Assembly (NCBI GenBank): GCA_003176075.1
Contig: PSRN01000317.1
Span: 1 to 5,574 of the forward strand
Length of the DNA: 5,574 bases
Reading direction: 5' to 3'
Source of the DNA: Bdellovibrio sp.
GTDB taxonomy: Bacteria; Bdellovibrionota; Bdellovibrionia; Bdellovibrionales; Bdellovibrionaceae
In this document: positions 5,374-5,574 of the stretch, piece after piece
Layout: every line of letters starts with the position of its first letter
Numbering within the stretch: position 1 is the first letter of the stretch
Notes under the pieces: generated by a model
What the model was told of the DNA's origin: nothing
Database searches by the model: none
Seen by the model: the letters and a program-made list of their open reading frames with translations, nothing else
Position numbers and translations under genes: made by a program

Positions 5374-5574
5374 ATGTTACCCGAACCTGAAACCTCGGTT
5401 GCCGTGCCCTCCGCGCCGGCGCTCCAAACCAACATCCCACAACCCGCTGCATCGCCCGCGAACCCCGGCACTTCTGCCCGTCGGCCAAAAGGCAAGGTCG
5501 CGTCCCTGACCAAAGCGCAGCGTGACACCATTAACGGTCTGCTTCACGACGGTGCCACGTATGCCCTGGTCGCC
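5374..5574 (+). CDS. Small protein with Pro/Ala-rich N-terminus and KGKVASL-type core (partial at window end)
   Basis: The frame is open from ATG 5374 to the window end (67 codons); an in-frame GTG at 5344, just after a TGA, is an alternative start. No Shine-Dalgarno sequence precedes either. Residues 1-38 are disordered and rich in Pro, Ala, Ser and Thr. From residue 39 the sequence becomes KGKVASLTKAQRDTINGLLHDGATYALV, a basic patch followed by a helix and the start of a second. This resembles the N-terminal helix-turn-helix of Mu-like gp27/DUF3486 proteins (packaging small-subunit-like), and small verrucomicrobial proteins with a KGKxxxLP...R..N..L.DG pattern. A DNA-binding role is inferred. 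Codon use is strongly GC-ending, unlike the middle genes. The repeat array 5281-5330 lies directly upstream. Confidence 0.65.
   Translation, partial: MLPEPETSVAVPSAPALQTNIPQPAASPANPGTSARRPKGKVASLTKAQRDTINGLLHDGATYALVA

Noticed and set aside
4944..5390. Forward 148-codon frame through the repeat region
   Set aside because: It crosses the inverted repeat and both short arrays and begins antisense to the secreted-protein relic. The ISFQSF/YFKAFQ part is simply the TTTCAA repeat translated.

Overview
The window reads like an accessory stretch of a bacterial chromosome, most likely from Verrucomicrobiota. Two things suggest this. One is a broken reverse-strand reading frame (4768-4992) ending in the FYRVV-type tail common on large secreted verrucomicrobial proteins. 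The other is a Pro/Ala-rich small protein with a KGKVASL-type core starting at the right edge, again a type I associate with that phylum. The assignment rests on recognition of sequence style and was not tested by a search. No tRNA, rRNA, CRISPR array or intact transposase is visible.

Left part (1-1054). A forward gene enters from the left and ends at 787. It encodes the coiled coil and C-terminal ATPase half of a DUF3732 (SMC/ABC-like) protein, a family linked to multi-gene conflict systems. After it comes a reverse-strand reading frame (809-1054) with coding-like codon use. It competes for the same bases with a possible upstream start (822) of the next forward gene.

Middle part (1053-4543). 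A long forward gene of about 608 codons encodes an unrecognised protein with motifs suggesting a GT-A-type glycosyltransferase. It meets, tail to tail with an 8-bp overlap, a reverse-strand pair: a small cysteine-rich zinc-ribbon protein, and upstream of it a 451-residue NDP-sugar pyrophosphorylase with a left-handed beta-helix tail. A sugar-nucleotide maker next to a candidate sugar-transfer enzyme suggests a surface-glycan or glycan-modification cassette. This is inference from family and position. The pyrophosphorylase start overlaps by 11 nt the end of a startless 47-codon reading frame (4533-4676), which looks like the surviving 3' end of a lost operon gene.

Right part (4677-5574). About 700 bases hold no intact gene. 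They contain the secreted-protein relic, an 8-bp-arm inverted repeat, four GTGGTC repeats and five exactly 10-bp-spaced TTTCAA repeats. The last array lies just upstream of the partial small gene at the right edge. This patchwork suggests repeated insertion and deletion.
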